Shown: positions 42,370-51,964, numbered from the stretch's first letter. The stretch: DNA of 64,000 nt from Fictibacillus norfolkensis (GCF_014836645.1 NZ_JACSQM010000006.1:1-64000), one strand, 5' to 3'. Notes: generated from the sequence alone by a model not told the origin. A program made the numbers and translations.

Positions 42370-42879
42370 GTGGGTGTTTTTTTGGCGGTTTTATTGTTGG
42401 CTGGAATTGTTTTTACGTTAATTCTCATAATGGGACAAAGGGATTTGGCTTCTGTAGTTGTTGTGAGAAACATATCTCATAAATTGAAGGGGCATTCTTT
42501 AAGTACAAATTATTGGCAAGCGGGTATAGCTCTATTTGCTGCGAACGCTGCATTATTCGCACTAGCTTTTGTGATTCTCTTCTTTTTGCCTTATGGTGCT
42601 GTGGCAGGATTGTTAATGTGTATACCGCTCAGTCTATTTATTTGGGTAATATTCGCCGGAGTGTGGAGGGGATCATGGAAGGATAAAGCGAAGATGGCGT
42701 TCATCGGGAGCTCCTTTTTCCTCTTTTTCTTAGGGTGGATTTTTTGGTATTATGCAACGCTTGAACCCGCTTATCCAGGAGACGACCTATTCATGGCATG
42801 GATCGGCGTCATCATTGCGTCTATTTTTACATTAGGTGCGATGAGTGTGAGTATGTTTGTGATTTTGCGAAAATGTTAA
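42370..42879 (+). CDS. Multi-spanning membrane protein of unknown function
   Basis: A 169-residue hydrophobic protein with about five membrane segments (1-22, 50-75, 78-102, 112-133, 142-166) and a short polar loop. I do not recognise a family. The start is uncertain: GTG at 42370 or TTG at 42382, neither with a strong ribosome binding site. It is divergent from the GRDP-like gene with a 90-base gap, so the two may share a control region. Confidence 0.6.
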   Translation: MGVFLAVLLLAGIVFTLILIMGQRDLASVVVVRNISHKLKGHSLSTNYWQAGIALFAANAALFALAFVILFFLPYGAVAGLLMCIPLSLFIWVIFAGVWRGSWKDKAKMAFIGSSFFLFFLGWIFWYYATLEPAYPGDDLFMAWIGVIIASIFTLGAMSVSMFVILRKC

Positions 42880-42901
42880 GAGTGTAATTTATAAATAAAG
42901 A

Positions 42902-42927
42902 AGAGTAGACCAGCAGTCTACTCTTGC
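42902..42927. terminator. Hairpin terminator between convergent genes
   Basis: AGAGTAGAC and GTCTACTCT form a 9-bp stem over CAGC. The T tracts on both sides are interrupted, so it is weak. It serves the membrane protein gene on the plus strand and the ABC operon ending at 42928. Confidence 0.6.
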
Positions 42928-43863
42928 TTATTTATTATTACTAATGACTCGTTGTTGGTTTTCAATTTCAAAATCTTTAATTTGTATCATATCGGCCGAT
43001 ACATAATGATTGTTTCCTACATGTACGAGTTGAGGTGGATATAATGGTTTTGGTGGCAATATTACCGGTTCTTTTTGATGTCTGCGCCTTTCCGGATCAG
43101 GTACGGGAATAGAAGATAATAATGACTGTGTATAAGGATGGATCGGATTGTGATACAGCTCCTCTTTCGGTGCCATCTCTATTAAATGGCCTAAATACAT
43201 AACAGCAACTCGATCACTCATATAATGGACGACACTCAAGTCATGTGAGATAAAAAGACAAGTTAGATTCATGTCTGTTTGCAGATCTTTTAGCAGATTC
43301 AAGACTTGAGCTTGAACGGAGACGTCCAGTGCGGAGACAGGTTCGTCTGCAATTACAAACTTTGGCTCTACTATAAGCGCCCGAGCAATGCCAATCCGTT
43401 GGCGTTGACCACCAGAAAACTCATGTATTCTTTTTTTATAAGAAGTTTTTGGCAAACCTACCTTTTCTAACATCTTCATTGCTTTTTCAGTTCGTTCACT
43501 CTTCGTTCCCATCTTTTGAATATATAAGGGTTCTTCTAAAATATCACCAACGGTCATACGAGGACTTAAAGAATCATAAGGATTTTGAAAAATCATTTGA
43601 ATGTCTTTTTGATAAGGTCGTAACTTACTATCTTTCAATCCTGTTATCTCTTTTCCTTCAAACCAAATTTGTCCGTGATTGGGCTGGTACAATCGCATAA
43701 TTGTTCGTCCGAGTGTTGTTTTGCCTGAACCTGACTCTCCCACAATTCCAAGTGTTTCTCCCTTATGGATATTCAAGGAAACACCATCAACGGCTTTATG
43801 AACACCAGAGCTATCAGTAAAATATTTTGATAGATTCTGCGCTTTAATCAATAAGTTATCCAA
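42928..43863 (-). CDS. Oligopeptide-type ABC transporter ATPase (OppF-like)
   Basis: A 311-residue ATPase with Walker A '[11 protein letters not shown]', signature '[12 protein letters not shown]', Walker B '[12 protein letters not shown]' and the OppF/DppF C-terminal part ('[16 protein letters not shown]'). It is the last gene of a four-gene operon on the minus strand and overlaps the OppD-like gene by eight bases. Substrate is not evident: peptides, nickel or opines are all carried by this family. Confidence 0.88.
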   Translation of the reverse strand: MDNLLIKAQNLSKYFTDSSGVHKAVDGVSLNIHKGETLGIVGESGSGKTTLGRTIMRLYQPNHGQIWFEGKEITGLKDSKLRPYQKDIQMIFQNPYDSLSPRMTVGDILEEPLYIQKMGTKSERTEKAMKMLEKVGLPKTSYKKRIHEFSGGQRQRIGIARALIVEPKFVIADEPVSALDVSVQAQVLNLLKDLQTDMNLTCLFISHDLSVVHYMSDRVAVMYLGHLIEMAPKEELYHNPIHPYTQSLLSSIPVPDPERRRHQKEPVILPPKPLYPPQLVHVGNNHYVSADMIQIKDFEIENQQRVISNNK

Positions 43864-44836
43864 TAGTAGTTACCATCCTTTTCTCGTCATAGAAACGAAC
43901 ATAATACAATGGCTCTATTTCAACAAGTGATGAAGGGGCTTGGAAAGAACTACTTTCATATGTGTATGTTTCCGGTGCAAATTGTCGGCCTTCATAATCT
44001 TTCTCAAACGTATAGTCCTGTATACTCTTTAAACGTTCTTGTTCCATTTCTGGACGAGGAATACTTCCGATAAGTGCTTTTGTATAAGGATGAACAGGGT
44101 TTTGGAAAATGGTATAAACATCTGCAGACTCTACGATATGACCACCTAACATGACATAAACCCAATCAGCGTATTCTGCAACGATTCCGAAATCATGCGT
44201 GATTAGAAGAACAGATGCGTCCATATCTGATTTGTAGTAATCAATTAGATCAAGCACCTGTCTTTGAATGGTCACATCAAGTGAAGTGGTTGGTTCATCT
44301 GCAATAATGAGCTTTGGTTTGCATGAGACTGCCATTGCAATGAGGATGCGTTGCTTCATACCGCCGGAAAGCTGTTCAGGATATTGGTGATATACTTGTT
44401 CAGGATTTTTAAAACCGACCTTATCTAACAGATCAAGTGCTACTGACTTACGCTCATTCTTGGTTATGATATTATGATTCTTCAGACCTTCTGTGATCTG
44501 AACACCTACTTTCATGCCAGGGTTGAGTGAAGCGATAGCGTCCTGGAAAATCATTGAGATCTCATTTCCTCTTATCTTTCGCATCTGTTTTTCGGTAAGC
44601 TTTAGCAAGTCTATTCCATTGAATGTAATGGATCCTCTTTCAGCTTTACCGTTAACCGGTAATAGATTAAGAACAGACAAGGATGTCATACTCTTTCCTG
44701 AACCAGATTCTCCGATTAAAGCAACGGTTTGCCCTTTTTCTACTTGAAGGCTTACATCATTGACAGCAATACTCTTGTTTTTCTTCTTGTTAAAAGAAAC
44801 ATGTAAATTTTTTATCTGTAAAACATGCTGATTCAT
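43856..44836 (-). CDS. Oligopeptide-type ABC transporter ATPase (OppD-like)
   Basis: A 326-residue ATPase with Walker A 'GESGSGKSMTSLS', signature 'LSGGMKQRILIA', Walker B 'LIIADEPTTSLD' and the D-type C-terminal region 'HPYTKALIGSIPRPE'. It pairs with the OppF-like subunit to energise the two permeases upstream. AAAAGGAGG precedes the ATG, 15 bases after the preceding gene. Confidence 0.88.
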   Translation of the reverse strand: MNQHVLQIKNLHVSFNKKKNKSIAVNDVSLQVEKGQTVALIGESGSGKSMTSLSVLNLLPVNGKAERGSITFNGIDLLKLTEKQMRKIRGNEISMIFQDAIASLNPGMKVGVQITEGLKNHNIITKNERKSVALDLLDKVGFKNPEQVYHQYPEQLSGGMKQRILIAMAVSCKPKLIIADEPTTSLDVTIQRQVLDLIDYYKSDMDASVLLITHDFGIVAEYADWVYVMLGGHIVESADVYTIFQNPVHPYTKALIGSIPRPEMEQERLKSIQDYTFEKDYEGRQFAPETYTYESSSFQAPSSLVEIEPLYYVRFYDEKRMVTTIG

Positions 44837-44851
44837 TTCGTACGCCTCCTT

Positions 44852-45790
44852 TTAGAGTTTTTGAGTTTCTTCTACACTATTTTGAATGCCTTGAATAATT
44901 AAGTTTAACGCGAGTATTGTAACAGCAAAACAAGAAAGCGGAATCAATATAATCCATGGCGCTGCCTGAAGTTTGGTAAATGACATGCCGATTATTCCTG
45001 CCCATTCACCAGCTATTGGGATATCTTGTAGCACAGTATTCATTGGATCCCCCAAAACTAGTGTTTGTGCGCCTCCAATAAAAATGGCTAAAACACCTAA
45101 ATGTGCCAGTAGAATTAATACTTGAATCATCTGTTGTGCGAATATAAGGATAAGGCGAGTGGATAACTCGGGAAGTACATGTTTGTAATACACATAAGAT
45201 TTCCGTGCTCCAATTGCAAACGTGTTATTAATATAGTCTTTGTCTAGAATCCCTCTGATCTCCCTAGTGAAAGTTGAGATTAATGGAGGTATGCCAATCC
45301 CTATTAAAACGAGACATTGAAGAAATATTAGTTCGTTGGTACTTTTTCCGTCCATTGACGATTTAATCAATAAGGTGTTCATAAAGATATAAGCTATGAT
45401 TGTAGTAGGTATCGTTAGTGTTGCTGAAATAAGATCATCCAAAAACGCATAATTAGCTCTTGGATTAATAAGTGTGATCCCTACTGAAACTACTATTCGA
45501 AGGAACGCAATAACAAAAGCGATTAATATGGTATATTTCGCTCCATCGATTATTTGATAAAAAAGTTGTTTTCCATATAAATCTGTACCGAATGGGGGAA
45601 CTTCGGATGGAGAATAGGGTATATGATCGATGATTTTTCCTTCATCGTCATACATAAAATCCATGAGTTTTAAAGCTTCAGTTTTTTCTACTTGTAAAAT
45701 ATCAGTCCAAAAAAAACTAAAGACGAGGATACTCGAGATAAACGTCAGACCAATAATTAATTGTGGCTGTTTAGCTAATTTTAAAATCAT
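44852..45790 (-). CDS. ABC transporter permease (OppC-like)
   Basis: A 312-residue membrane protein with about six helices, an extracytoplasmic loop after helix 1 containing 'PFGTDLYGKQLFYQIIDGAK' (typical of OppC/DppC proteins, compare FGTDxxGRD), and the coupling-loop pattern 'FAIGARKSYVYYKHVLPEL'. It diverges from well-studied OppC proteins. It overlaps the OppB-like gene by four bases. Confidence 0.82.
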   Translation of the reverse strand: MILKLAKQPQLIIGLTFISSILVFSFFWTDILQVEKTEALKLMDFMYDDEGKIIDHIPYSPSEVPPFGTDLYGKQLFYQIIDGAKYTILIAFVIAFLRIVVSVGITLINPRANYAFLDDLISATLTIPTTIIAYIFMNTLLIKSSMDGKSTNELIFLQCLVLIGIGIPPLISTFTREIRGILDKDYINNTFAIGARKSYVYYKHVLPELSTRLILIFAQQMIQVLILLAHLGVLAIFIGGAQTLVLGDPMNTVLQDIPIAGEWAGIIGMSFTKLQAAPWIILIPLSCFAVTILALNLIIQGIQNSVEETQKL

Positions 45791-46614
45791 GCTGCGTTTT
45801 TCTCCTTTAGTTGTTTATTTACTGATGCGTTGTAGTTATCAGCGAGCTCAAACAAGATGGAAAATGGAACTGCGATGAATAATGCGGTTACCAAGAAAGC
45901 AGCTCCCCGCGTAATCATCAATAAGCTCATAATTCCATTGAGGTTATAAACATATTCGACAATAAATAGGTTAGAAAGCATAAATACAAAAATAGTTTTT
46001 GCATACTGTAATAAACTCGTCAAAATGTTTCTGAACACATGCTTTAATGTTATGTAGAAGCGGCTCAATCCCATTGCTCTCGCTACCGTTACATATGGCT
46101 TATGTTGCTCTTCTCTCATTAATAGAAGTGTGATCTTATACAATTGAATCGTTGGAACGATTGAAAGTACCAAGATAGGCAGCAAATAAATGGGATTGTT
46201 ATAATCGTTATAAAAAGGTATCAGAAGACCTGTTTTTTTATAAAGAGCTACTATACATACTTGCAAAAGCACGACAATAAATAGATCAGGTAGTGATTCA
46301 AATAGGGTCAAGAGACCATAGATCATTCGTTGTAGAAATCTGGGCAGCAAAGTAGTAATAAACGTTAAAGTGAGTGAAACAAGCAGACCGATAAGAAGGG
46401 CAGTAAAGAAGATCGTCATGGAGTAAAAAAACTGACTGTATATTTCAGGAAAGATGTTTCTTGTTACATTTAAGCCTTTTAATGAATATACGTAAACTTG
46501 CTCTGATAGCTGTGTATTAATGCCAAACAAAACAGCCGGTAGAATGCTAATGATTAAAATACCTAGAATCGTAGACCTTAATCGCCTGAGATAACTGTTA
46601 ATCGAAAAATACAT
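45787..46614 (-). CDS. ABC transporter permease (OppB-like)
   Basis: A 275-residue membrane protein with about six helices; the coupling loop 'TVARAMGLSRFYITLKHVFR' fits the EAA motif of binding-protein-dependent permeases. It is shorter than typical OppB (about 310 residues). It is the first gene of the operon, starting after GAGGTG. No substrate-binding protein gene is found in or beside the operon. Confidence 0.8.
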   Translation of the reverse strand: MYFSINSYLRRLRSTILGILIISILPAVLFGINTQLSEQVYVYSLKGLNVTRNIFPEIYSQFFYSMTIFFTALLIGLLVSLTLTFITTLLPRFLQRMIYGLLTLFESLPDLFIVVLLQVCIVALYKKTGLLIPFYNDYNNPIYLLPILVLSIVPTIQLYKITLLLMREEQHKPYVTVARAMGLSRFYITLKHVFRNILTSLLQYAKTIFVFMLSNLFIVEYVYNLNGIMSLLMITRGAAFLVTALFIAVPFSILFELADNYNASVNKQLKEKNAA

Positions 46615-46947
46615 GTTTACACCTCAATTCAATAAATTCATCACACCTAGAAATAATTGTAAACTAAATGTCATAATTTTGAAATAATTTATTTTACTTT
46701 TTTAAATTTAAGTCATTTATTGGAAAAAAGATTACTATAAAATAAACAGGTTGTTTTCGTAACCTTTGTTCCAGATGCTCGCTTTACGCGGGCAAGCGGT
46801 GAGCCATATTTGTACGTTTCGCTTTTAAGTGCCTAAACTGCCTACCTGTCCCAGTTGAGAGTCTTGCATCTTACAATTCAATTAACGGTCAAAGAATTAA
46901 ATATTTAAGGTTCAGAAGAAACAATCTTTAAGAAGACAGCCAATAAA
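46615..46947. other. AT-rich gap before the ABC operon, holding repeat copy 5
   Basis: About 330 bases without a gene. The first ~130 bases are very AT-rich and must contain the promoter of the ABC operon on the minus strand, but I cannot assign it with confidence. The rest is occupied by the dispersed repeat. Confidence 0.5.
46758..46941 (+). repeat. Dispersed GC-rich repeat, copy 5 (degenerate) with extended flank
   Basis: GTTCCAGATGCTCGCTTTACGCGGGC, GGTGAGCCATATTTGTACG, CCTACCTGTCCC and CTTGCATCTTACAATTCAAT correspond to copies 3 and 4 with many changes. The flank CAAAGAATTAAATA...AACAATCTTTAAGAAGACAGCC matches the flank of copy 4. It shares the 'TTTGTACGTTTCGC' inner variant with copy 3. 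Confidence 0.75.
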
Positions 46948-46975
46948 AAAAGACGGAAGTGAAATTCCGTCTTTT
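46948..46975 (-). terminator. Terminator of the small glycine-tailed gene
   Basis: AAAAGACGGAA and TTCCGTCTTTT form an 11-bp stem; on the minus strand it is followed by TTTTTTATTG. It overlaps the stop codon of the gene at 46974. Confidence 0.85.
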
Positions 46976-47192
46976 AAAATCCGCCACCACCACCGTTGCC
47001 ACCGCCAGAATGGTGATTATGTTGGGAAGCGTTCCAGGCAGCTGCATTATTGATTTTGTTCTGATCACTAACATGCTCTTCAAGCTCGTATTTGTAGTTA
47101 TGCCTTCTGTACTTTAGCCTTGTTCTCCAGTTTACGATTGCGGCTAGTAAGAATACCGCGGCTACAGGTCCTAAAATGTATAGCCAAAACAT
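46974..47192 (-). CDS. Small membrane protein with glycine-rich tail
   Basis: A 72-residue protein with one N-terminal membrane segment (about 2-22), a basic stretch (NWRTRLKYRRHNYKYE) and a C-terminal His/Gly tail (NHHSGGGNGGGGGF). A strong AAGGAGGTG precedes the ATG at 47192, so translation is likely. Family not recognised; the glycine-rich ending recalls TIGR04222-type and GRDP-like membrane proteins. It stands alone with its own terminator. Confidence 0.65.
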   Translation of the reverse strand: MFWLYILGPVAAVFLLAAIVNWRTRLKYRRHNYKYELEEHVSDQNKINNAAAWNASQHNHHSGGGNGGGGGF

Positions 47193-47561
47193 AGAAGCAC
47201 CTCCTTAAAGTAGTGATGTTACTCGTTAACCGTATGTTGTTATTCCTTATATATGCGAATCAAGAAAGAGATGAAGCTTGTTCATCTCTTAAGTTGTGCT
47301 AAATGTATAATTCTATAAAATGGTAAAGAAATCCTTTAGGGGGTCTGTCCCGGGGTCTGACCCCGGGACAGACCCCCTACAATTTGGACACAATTTTAAC
47401 ACATACTGGCAGATAACAGCTTTGCAATTTAAGACAGGTATCACTATAATATAAGAGGAATCGACAGAAGCAGTCCGGCAGTGGGCTGTTTTTTGCAGTT
47501 ATACAACAAACAAATTTAGGTTAAAACTTTTAAAAGAAGTCAAACAATGAAGGTGAAAGAT
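47193..47561. other. Gap before dgkB
   Basis: Besides the palindrome at 47337-47379, a -10-like TATAAT near 47450 probably belongs to the dgkB promoter; the -35 is unclear. No gene is seen. Confidence 0.5.
47337..47379. repeat. REP-like perfect palindrome
   Basis: Two 21-base arms (TAGGGGGTCTGTCCCGGGGT plus C, and their complement) surround a single T. The GGGTCTGTCCC/GGGGTCTGACCCC type of sequence is widespread between genes in bacilli and resembles REP elements. No REP-associated transposase lies in the window. There is no T run, so it is not a standard terminator. Confidence 0.85.
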
Positions 47562-48467
47562 ATGAAACGAGCTCGACTAATATATAATCCAAGTTCGGGA
47601 AGAGAAACGGTAAAAAAACAACTTCCTTATATTTTAGACAGACTTGAAAATGCAGGTTATGAAACGTCTTGTCATGCCACAACACCGGAAGAAGGTTGCG
47701 CGACTCGCGCTGCACGTGCAGCAGGGGAAAGAGGCTTCGACCTCGTTATCGCAGCTGGTGGAGACGGAACGATCTATGAAGTTGTTAATGGATTAGCAGG
47801 ACTCGAAGATCGCCCAATGCTAGGAATTATTCCAGCGGGAACAACGAATGACTTTGCACGTGCAGTAGGTGTGCCGCGTACGATTGAAGGAGCTTGCGAC
47901 GTTCTATGCGGTGGTGTACATATGCCTGTTGATATCGGTAAAGTTAACGACAGGTTCTTCATCAACATCGCAGGTGGCGGTCGTATAACAGAGCTAACGT
48001 ATGAAGTGCCAAGCAAGCTTAAGACGATGATCGGACAGCTGGCGTATTTCTTAAAAGGAATAGAGATGCTGCCATCGATTCGTCCTACGTACGTAGAGAT
48101 TGAATTCGATGATAAAGAAAAATACGAAGGCGAAATCATGCTCTTCCTAGTGGCTAACACAAATTCTGTTGGAGGATTTGAGAAGCTTGCTCCATCATCA
48201 GAGTTTCATGACGGTCTTTTTGATGTGATCATCTTGAAGAAAACAAACCTTGCAGAGTTTGTACGTATTGCATCTCTTGCAATCCGCGGCGAACACATCC
48301 ATGATGACCATGTGATCTATAAGAAGGCAAAGCGTGTAAAAGTAACGCCACGCGAAAAGATGCAGATCAACTTAGATGGAGAGCTTGGCGGAATCCTGCC
48401 AGGTGAGTTTGAAAATCTACACCATCATTTTGAATTGCTTGTACCAAAAGAGCGACTCAAACCATAA
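47562..48467 (+). CDS. dgkB: Diacylglycerol kinase DgkB
   Basis: DgkB (YerQ) phosphorylates diacylglycerol released by lipoteichoic acid synthesis and returns it to phospholipid synthesis. The 301-residue protein begins 'KRARLIYNPSSGRE' and contains the nucleotide-binding 'GGDGTIYEVVNGL' (66-78) and 'GIIPAGTTNDFARA'. ATG 47562 follows GAAGGTGAAAG and matches the B. subtilis start; an in-frame ATG at 47547 lacks a site. Terminator follows at 48481. Confidence 0.95.
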   Translation: MKRARLIYNPSSGRETVKKQLPYILDRLENAGYETSCHATTPEEGCATRAARAAGERGFDLVIAAGGDGTIYEVVNGLAGLEDRPMLGIIPAGTTNDFARAVGVPRTIEGACDVLCGGVHMPVDIGKVNDRFFINIAGGGRITELTYEVPSKLKTMIGQLAYFLKGIEMLPSIRPTYVEIEFDDKEKYEGEIMLFLVANTNSVGGFEKLAPSSEFHDGLFDVIILKKTNLAEFVRIASLAIRGEHIHDDHVIYKKAKRVKVTPREKMQINLDGELGGILPGEFENLHHHFELLVPKERLKP

Positions 48468-48480
48468 ACCAATCATTCTA

Positions 48481-48517
48481 AGAACACTTTAAGCAAATTT
48501 GCTTGGTGTTCTTTTTT
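48481..48517 (+). terminator. Intrinsic terminator after dgkB
   Basis: AGAACAC...AAGCAA and TTGCTT...GTGTTCT form a long stem followed by TTTTTT. Confidence 0.92.
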
Positions 48518-48603
48518 AGTTTTTTATCCTTGTAAGCATTTGGTGTCCACTAACAGTTATGCTACAATCAGAAAAGCATATGTGACAAAAAGGGACGATG
48601 ACA

Positions 48604-49980
48604 ATGACAAAGGCTGATTTGCCTGTTCATAAGAATGAGAGTTATGAAGTAGATATAGTGGATTTAACCCATGAGGGAGCAGGAGTTGCTCGTGTGAATG
48701 GGTTTACTTTGTTTGTGCCGAATACATTGCCTGGCGAGCGTGCGAAGATTAAGGTTATTGGTGTGAAAAAGGGATTCGGTTTTGGACGTTTAGAAGAACT
48801 GATCGAAGAGAGCCCTGAACGTGTTGATCCGCCTTGTCCAATCTATAAATGGTGTGGAGGCTGTCAGCTTCAGCATCTATCTTATGAAGGACAGCTGGAG
48901 TATAAACGCAAGTTAGTAGAAGACGTGCTAACGAGAATCGGAAAGTTAGAAGACGTACCAGTACTCTCGACACTTGGCATGGGAGAAGAACCGTGGCGTT
49001 ATCGAAACAAAGCGCAAGTACCTGTAGGTGAACGCAACGGCCGCATCATCACAGGTTTTTACCAAAAACGCAGTCATGAGATCGTAGAGATGGATAGCTG
49101 TATTATCACGGGGGGTACGAACGACGACGCGGTACAAGCGGTGAAAGAAATCGTGAATCAGTACAACATCAGTGCTTATAATGAAGAAAAACATAAAGGC
49201 ATCCTGCGTCATATCATTGCGCGATACGGGAAAACGACAGGCGATTTGATGATTGTACTCGTAACGAACGGACAAGAACTGCCGCAGCGTAAGAAGATAG
49301 TAGAAGATATTCATAACGCACTGCCTGAGATCAAATCGATCGTACAAAATGTGAACTCAAAACGTACGAACGTGATTTTTGGTGAAGAAACACGAGTGCT
49401 GTGGGGTGCTGAATATATTTACGATTTTATCGGCGACATCAAGTTTGCCATCTCAGCTCGTTCGTTTTATCAGATCAATCCGGACCAGACGAAGGTGCTT
49501 TATGATCAAGCGTTACAATATGCTGAACTGAACGGGGATGAGACGGTCATCGATGCGTATTGCGGAATCGGGACGATCTCCCTGTTCCTCGCTCAAAAAG
49601 CAAAAAAAGTGTACGGTGTAGAAATCGTACCAGAAGCGATTGAAGACGCGCGCCGCAATGCTGAGTTAAATAACATTCATAACGCTGAGTTTGCTGTTGG
49701 TAAATCAGAAGATGTGATTCCAGAGTGGAAGAAGCAAGGCGTCACGCCAGATGTGATCGTTGTCGATCCACCACGAAAAGGCTGCGACGAGGAGTTATTG
49801 AAGACCATTATTGAAATGAAACCGAAGCGTGTTGTCTATGTGAGCTGTAATCCAGCCACACTAGCACGTGATCTGCGCATATTAGCAGATGGCGGATTCA
49901 AAACAGTAGAAGTTCAGCCTGTTGATATGTTTCCTCAGACGACACATGTTGAAGCAGTGGCGAAACTTGAACGTTTTTAA
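48604..49980 (+). CDS. rlmCD: 23S rRNA (uracil-5-)-methyltransferase RlmCD
   Basis: A 458-residue RNA m5U methyltransferase (B. subtilis YefA, which methylates U747 and U1939 of 23S rRNA). It has an N-terminal TRAM domain ('[20 protein letters not shown]'), iron-sulfur cysteines C78, C84 and C87 in '[10 protein letters not shown]', a SAM-binding Rossmann part ('[15 protein letters not shown]', 'VVDPPRKGC') and catalytic C415 in '[12 protein letters not shown]'. I choose ATG 48604 because the ATG at 48598 is only three bases from AAAGGG. Confidence 0.94.
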   Translation: MTKADLPVHKNESYEVDIVDLTHEGAGVARVNGFTLFVPNTLPGERAKIKVIGVKKGFGFGRLEELIEESPERVDPPCPIYKWCGGCQLQHLSYEGQLEYKRKLVEDVLTRIGKLEDVPVLSTLGMGEEPWRYRNKAQVPVGERNGRIITGFYQKRSHEIVEMDSCIITGGTNDDAVQAVKEIVNQYNISAYNEEKHKGILRHIIARYGKTTGDLMIVLVTNGQELPQRKKIVEDIHNALPEIKSIVQNVNSKRTNVIFGEETRVLWGAEYIYDFIGDIKFAISARSFYQINPDQTKVLYDQALQYAELNGDETVIDAYCGIGTISLFLAQKAKKVYGVEIVPEAIEDARRNAELNNIHNAEFAVGKSEDVIPEWKKQGVTPDVIVVDPPRKGCDEELLKTIIEMKPKRVVYVSCNPATLARDLRILADGGFKTVEVQPVDMFPQTTHVEAVAKLERF

Positions 49981-49983
49981 CGT

Positions 49984-50024
49984 GAAGAGCCTTATTCCTT
50001 GTTGAATGAGGCTCTTCATTTTCC
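49984..50024 (+). terminator. Terminator after rlmCD
   Basis: GAAGAGCCTTATTC and GAATGAGGCTCTTC form a 14-bp stem (one G-U) with ATTTTCC behind it. Confidence 0.85.
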
Positions 50025-50142
50025 ATAAATTATAAATTGTACAGAGATTGAAATTCAGTTAGCAGTCATGATATAAGTGTAAAAGAATATTTATTTTACC
50101 GGGATTTTGAAGTTGCATTATAGTGAGAGGATTTGAGCATCA

Positions 50143-51099
50143 ATGATAGATAATTTTTGGCGAGATCTACCGCGTCCATTTTTTGTACTTGCTCCAATGG
50201 AGGATGTGACAGATGTTGTTTTTCGTCATGTCGTAAGTAAAGCTGGGCGACCGGATGTGTTTTTTACAGAGTTTACAAACTCGGATAGCTATTGTCATCC
50301 AGAGGGCTTAAAAAGTGTCCGCGGTCGTTTGACGTTTACAGAAGACGAACAGCCGATGGTGGCACATATATGGGGAGATAACCCTGAATACTTCCGACAA
50401 ATGAGTATTGGCATGAAAGAAATGGGCTTTAAAGGAATCGACATTAATATGGGCTGCCCTGTACCGAATGTCGCACAAAGAGGAAAAGGAAGTGGCCTTA
50501 TTCTGCGTCCAGACGTAGCTGCAGAATTAATTCAGGCGGCTAAAGCTGGCGGACTGCCTGTTAGCGTGAAAACACGACTTGGTTTTAAAGAAATCGACGA
50601 GTGGGAAGCGTGGCTTACGCATATCTTAGAGCAGGATATTGCAAACCTCTCAATTCATCTACGCACAAGAGAGGAAATGAGTCTTGTAGATGCTCATTGG
50701 GAGCTCATTCCTGAAATTAAAAAGCTGCGTGACCGAATTGCACCAGATACGCTGTTAACGATCAATGGAGACATTCCAGACCGTCAAGTCGGGCTGGAGC
50801 TTGCTGAAAAATACGGTATTGATGGCGTAATGATCGGACGTGGGATCTTTAAAAATCCTTTTGCTTTTGAAAAAGAGCCAAGAGAGCACAGCAGTCAAGA
50901 ATATCTTGATCTGTTAAGACTGCAGCTGGATCTTCAGGATCAATACGCGGAAGAAGTGCCTCGTTCTATCACAGGGCTTCATCGCTTTTTCAAAATCTAC
51001 GTAAAAGGGTTCCCTGGAGCTGCTGAATTGCGAAATCAGTTGATGAACACGAAATCAACTGATGAAGTGAGAGCATTGCTAGATCAAATAGATCATTAA
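50143..51099 (+). CDS. dus: tRNA-dihydrouridine synthase
   Basis: A 318-residue FMN-dependent TIM-barrel enzyme that reduces uridines in tRNA. The N-terminal '[15 protein letters not shown]', the active-site C105 in '[11 protein letters not shown]', 'VSVKTRLGF', 'LSIHLRTRE' and the FMN-phosphate motif '[14 protein letters not shown]' are present. B. subtilis has several Dus paralogues; which site this one modifies cannot be told. TGAGAGGA precedes the ATG. Confidence 0.93.
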   Translation: MIDNFWRDLPRPFFVLAPMEDVTDVVFRHVVSKAGRPDVFFTEFTNSDSYCHPEGLKSVRGRLTFTEDEQPMVAHIWGDNPEYFRQMSIGMKEMGFKGIDINMGCPVPNVAQRGKGSGLILRPDVAAELIQAAKAGGLPVSVKTRLGFKEIDEWEAWLTHILEQDIANLSIHLRTREEMSLVDAHWELIPEIKKLRDRIAPDTLLTINGDIPDRQVGLELAEKYGIDGVMIGRGIFKNPFAFEKEPREHSSQEYLDLLRLQLDLQDQYAEEVPRSITGLHRFFKIYVKGFPGAAELRNQLMNTKSTDEVRALLDQIDH

Positions 51100-51130
51100 T
51101 AATTTTTAAAAGAATAAAGAGATAGAGTGA

Positions 51131-51170
51131 AAAACAGTATGAGACCTTATCGGTACATGCTGTTTTTTTT
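51131..51170 (+). terminator. Intrinsic terminator after dus
   Basis: AAAACAGTATG and CATGCTGTTTT pair (one G-U) with a run of eight T at the end. Confidence 0.85.
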
Positions 51171-51259
51171 GATTTGAGTCCATGAAATTCATTAAGAGGT
51201 AATTTATGTTAAGGTGAAGCTAACAACTGCTAGTTTACTACATAAGGAGGTAGCTTATT

Positions 51260-51862
51260 ATGAAAAATAATCGGAAGTTGTTAATCATTGTTGTAACCGT
51301 TCTGCTCGTTATCGTAGCTGCATGCGGAAATTTGATCAATCCGTTAAATGAATCAACGGATAAAGAATCAAAAAATGATAAATCAACTCAAAAATCAGGT
51401 GCAGATTCTTCAAATAAAGATGATATCGAAAAAGCTTCAGGAAGTGATCATACTACTGAAAAGGTAGATATGTCTCAGAGAGATGCTTCTGAAACTAAGG
51501 AAAGTACAAAAGAAAAATATCTTCAAAAATGGGAAGAGACGAAGAATAAAGTAGAAGAGATGAGAAAAAATCCAGTAGATGATACAACATTCGCTTTGAA
51601 GAAAGTAGAAGGGGATGCATACGAACTATTAGATGACATGTTAAACGAAATTTATGGAGTACTAGAGAAGCAACTCAATAAAGAAGAGATGAACCAATTA
51701 AGAAAAGAACAACGTGAATGGCTAATCAATAGAGAAAATATAGCTAAAAAGGAATCTCTTAAATATGAAGGCGGTACATTGGAGCCATACGAATATGTAA
51801 GAACGATAAACAATCTTACAGAGAAGAGATGCTTTGAATTAGTTGAGAATTATATGAAGTAA
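51260..51862 (+). CDS. Lipoprotein with LprI/DUF1311 domain
   Basis: A 200-residue exported lipoprotein: the hydrophobic leader ends with the lipobox 'VAAC' (Cys about 22), followed by a long Lys/Ser/Asp-rich linker (about 30-105) and a C-terminal DUF1311 (lysozyme-inhibitor LprI-like) domain with 'LLDDMLNEIYGVLEKQLNKE', 'LRKEQREWLINRE' and a final 'RCFELVENY'. The domain in LprI inhibits lysozyme; here binding of a cell-wall enzyme is possible but unproven. AAGGAGGTAG precedes the ATG. Confidence 0.82.
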   Translation: MKNNRKLLIIVVTVLLVIVAACGNLINPLNESTDKESKNDKSTQKSGADSSNKDDIEKASGSDHTTEKVDMSQRDASETKESTKEKYLQKWEETKNKVEEMRKNPVDDTTFALKKVEGDAYELLDDMLNEIYGVLEKQLNKEEMNQLRKEQREWLINRENIAKKESLKYEGGTLEPYEYVRTINNLTEKRCFELVENYMK

Positions 51863-51964
51863 TACCTGAGTCAAAAAGCAACTCCACACGGTCTATAAGA
51901 GGAAGGTGACAGCTTTTGTAGAATTATAGATACATTCATGGTAAAAGTAAGGAGGAGTTACGTT

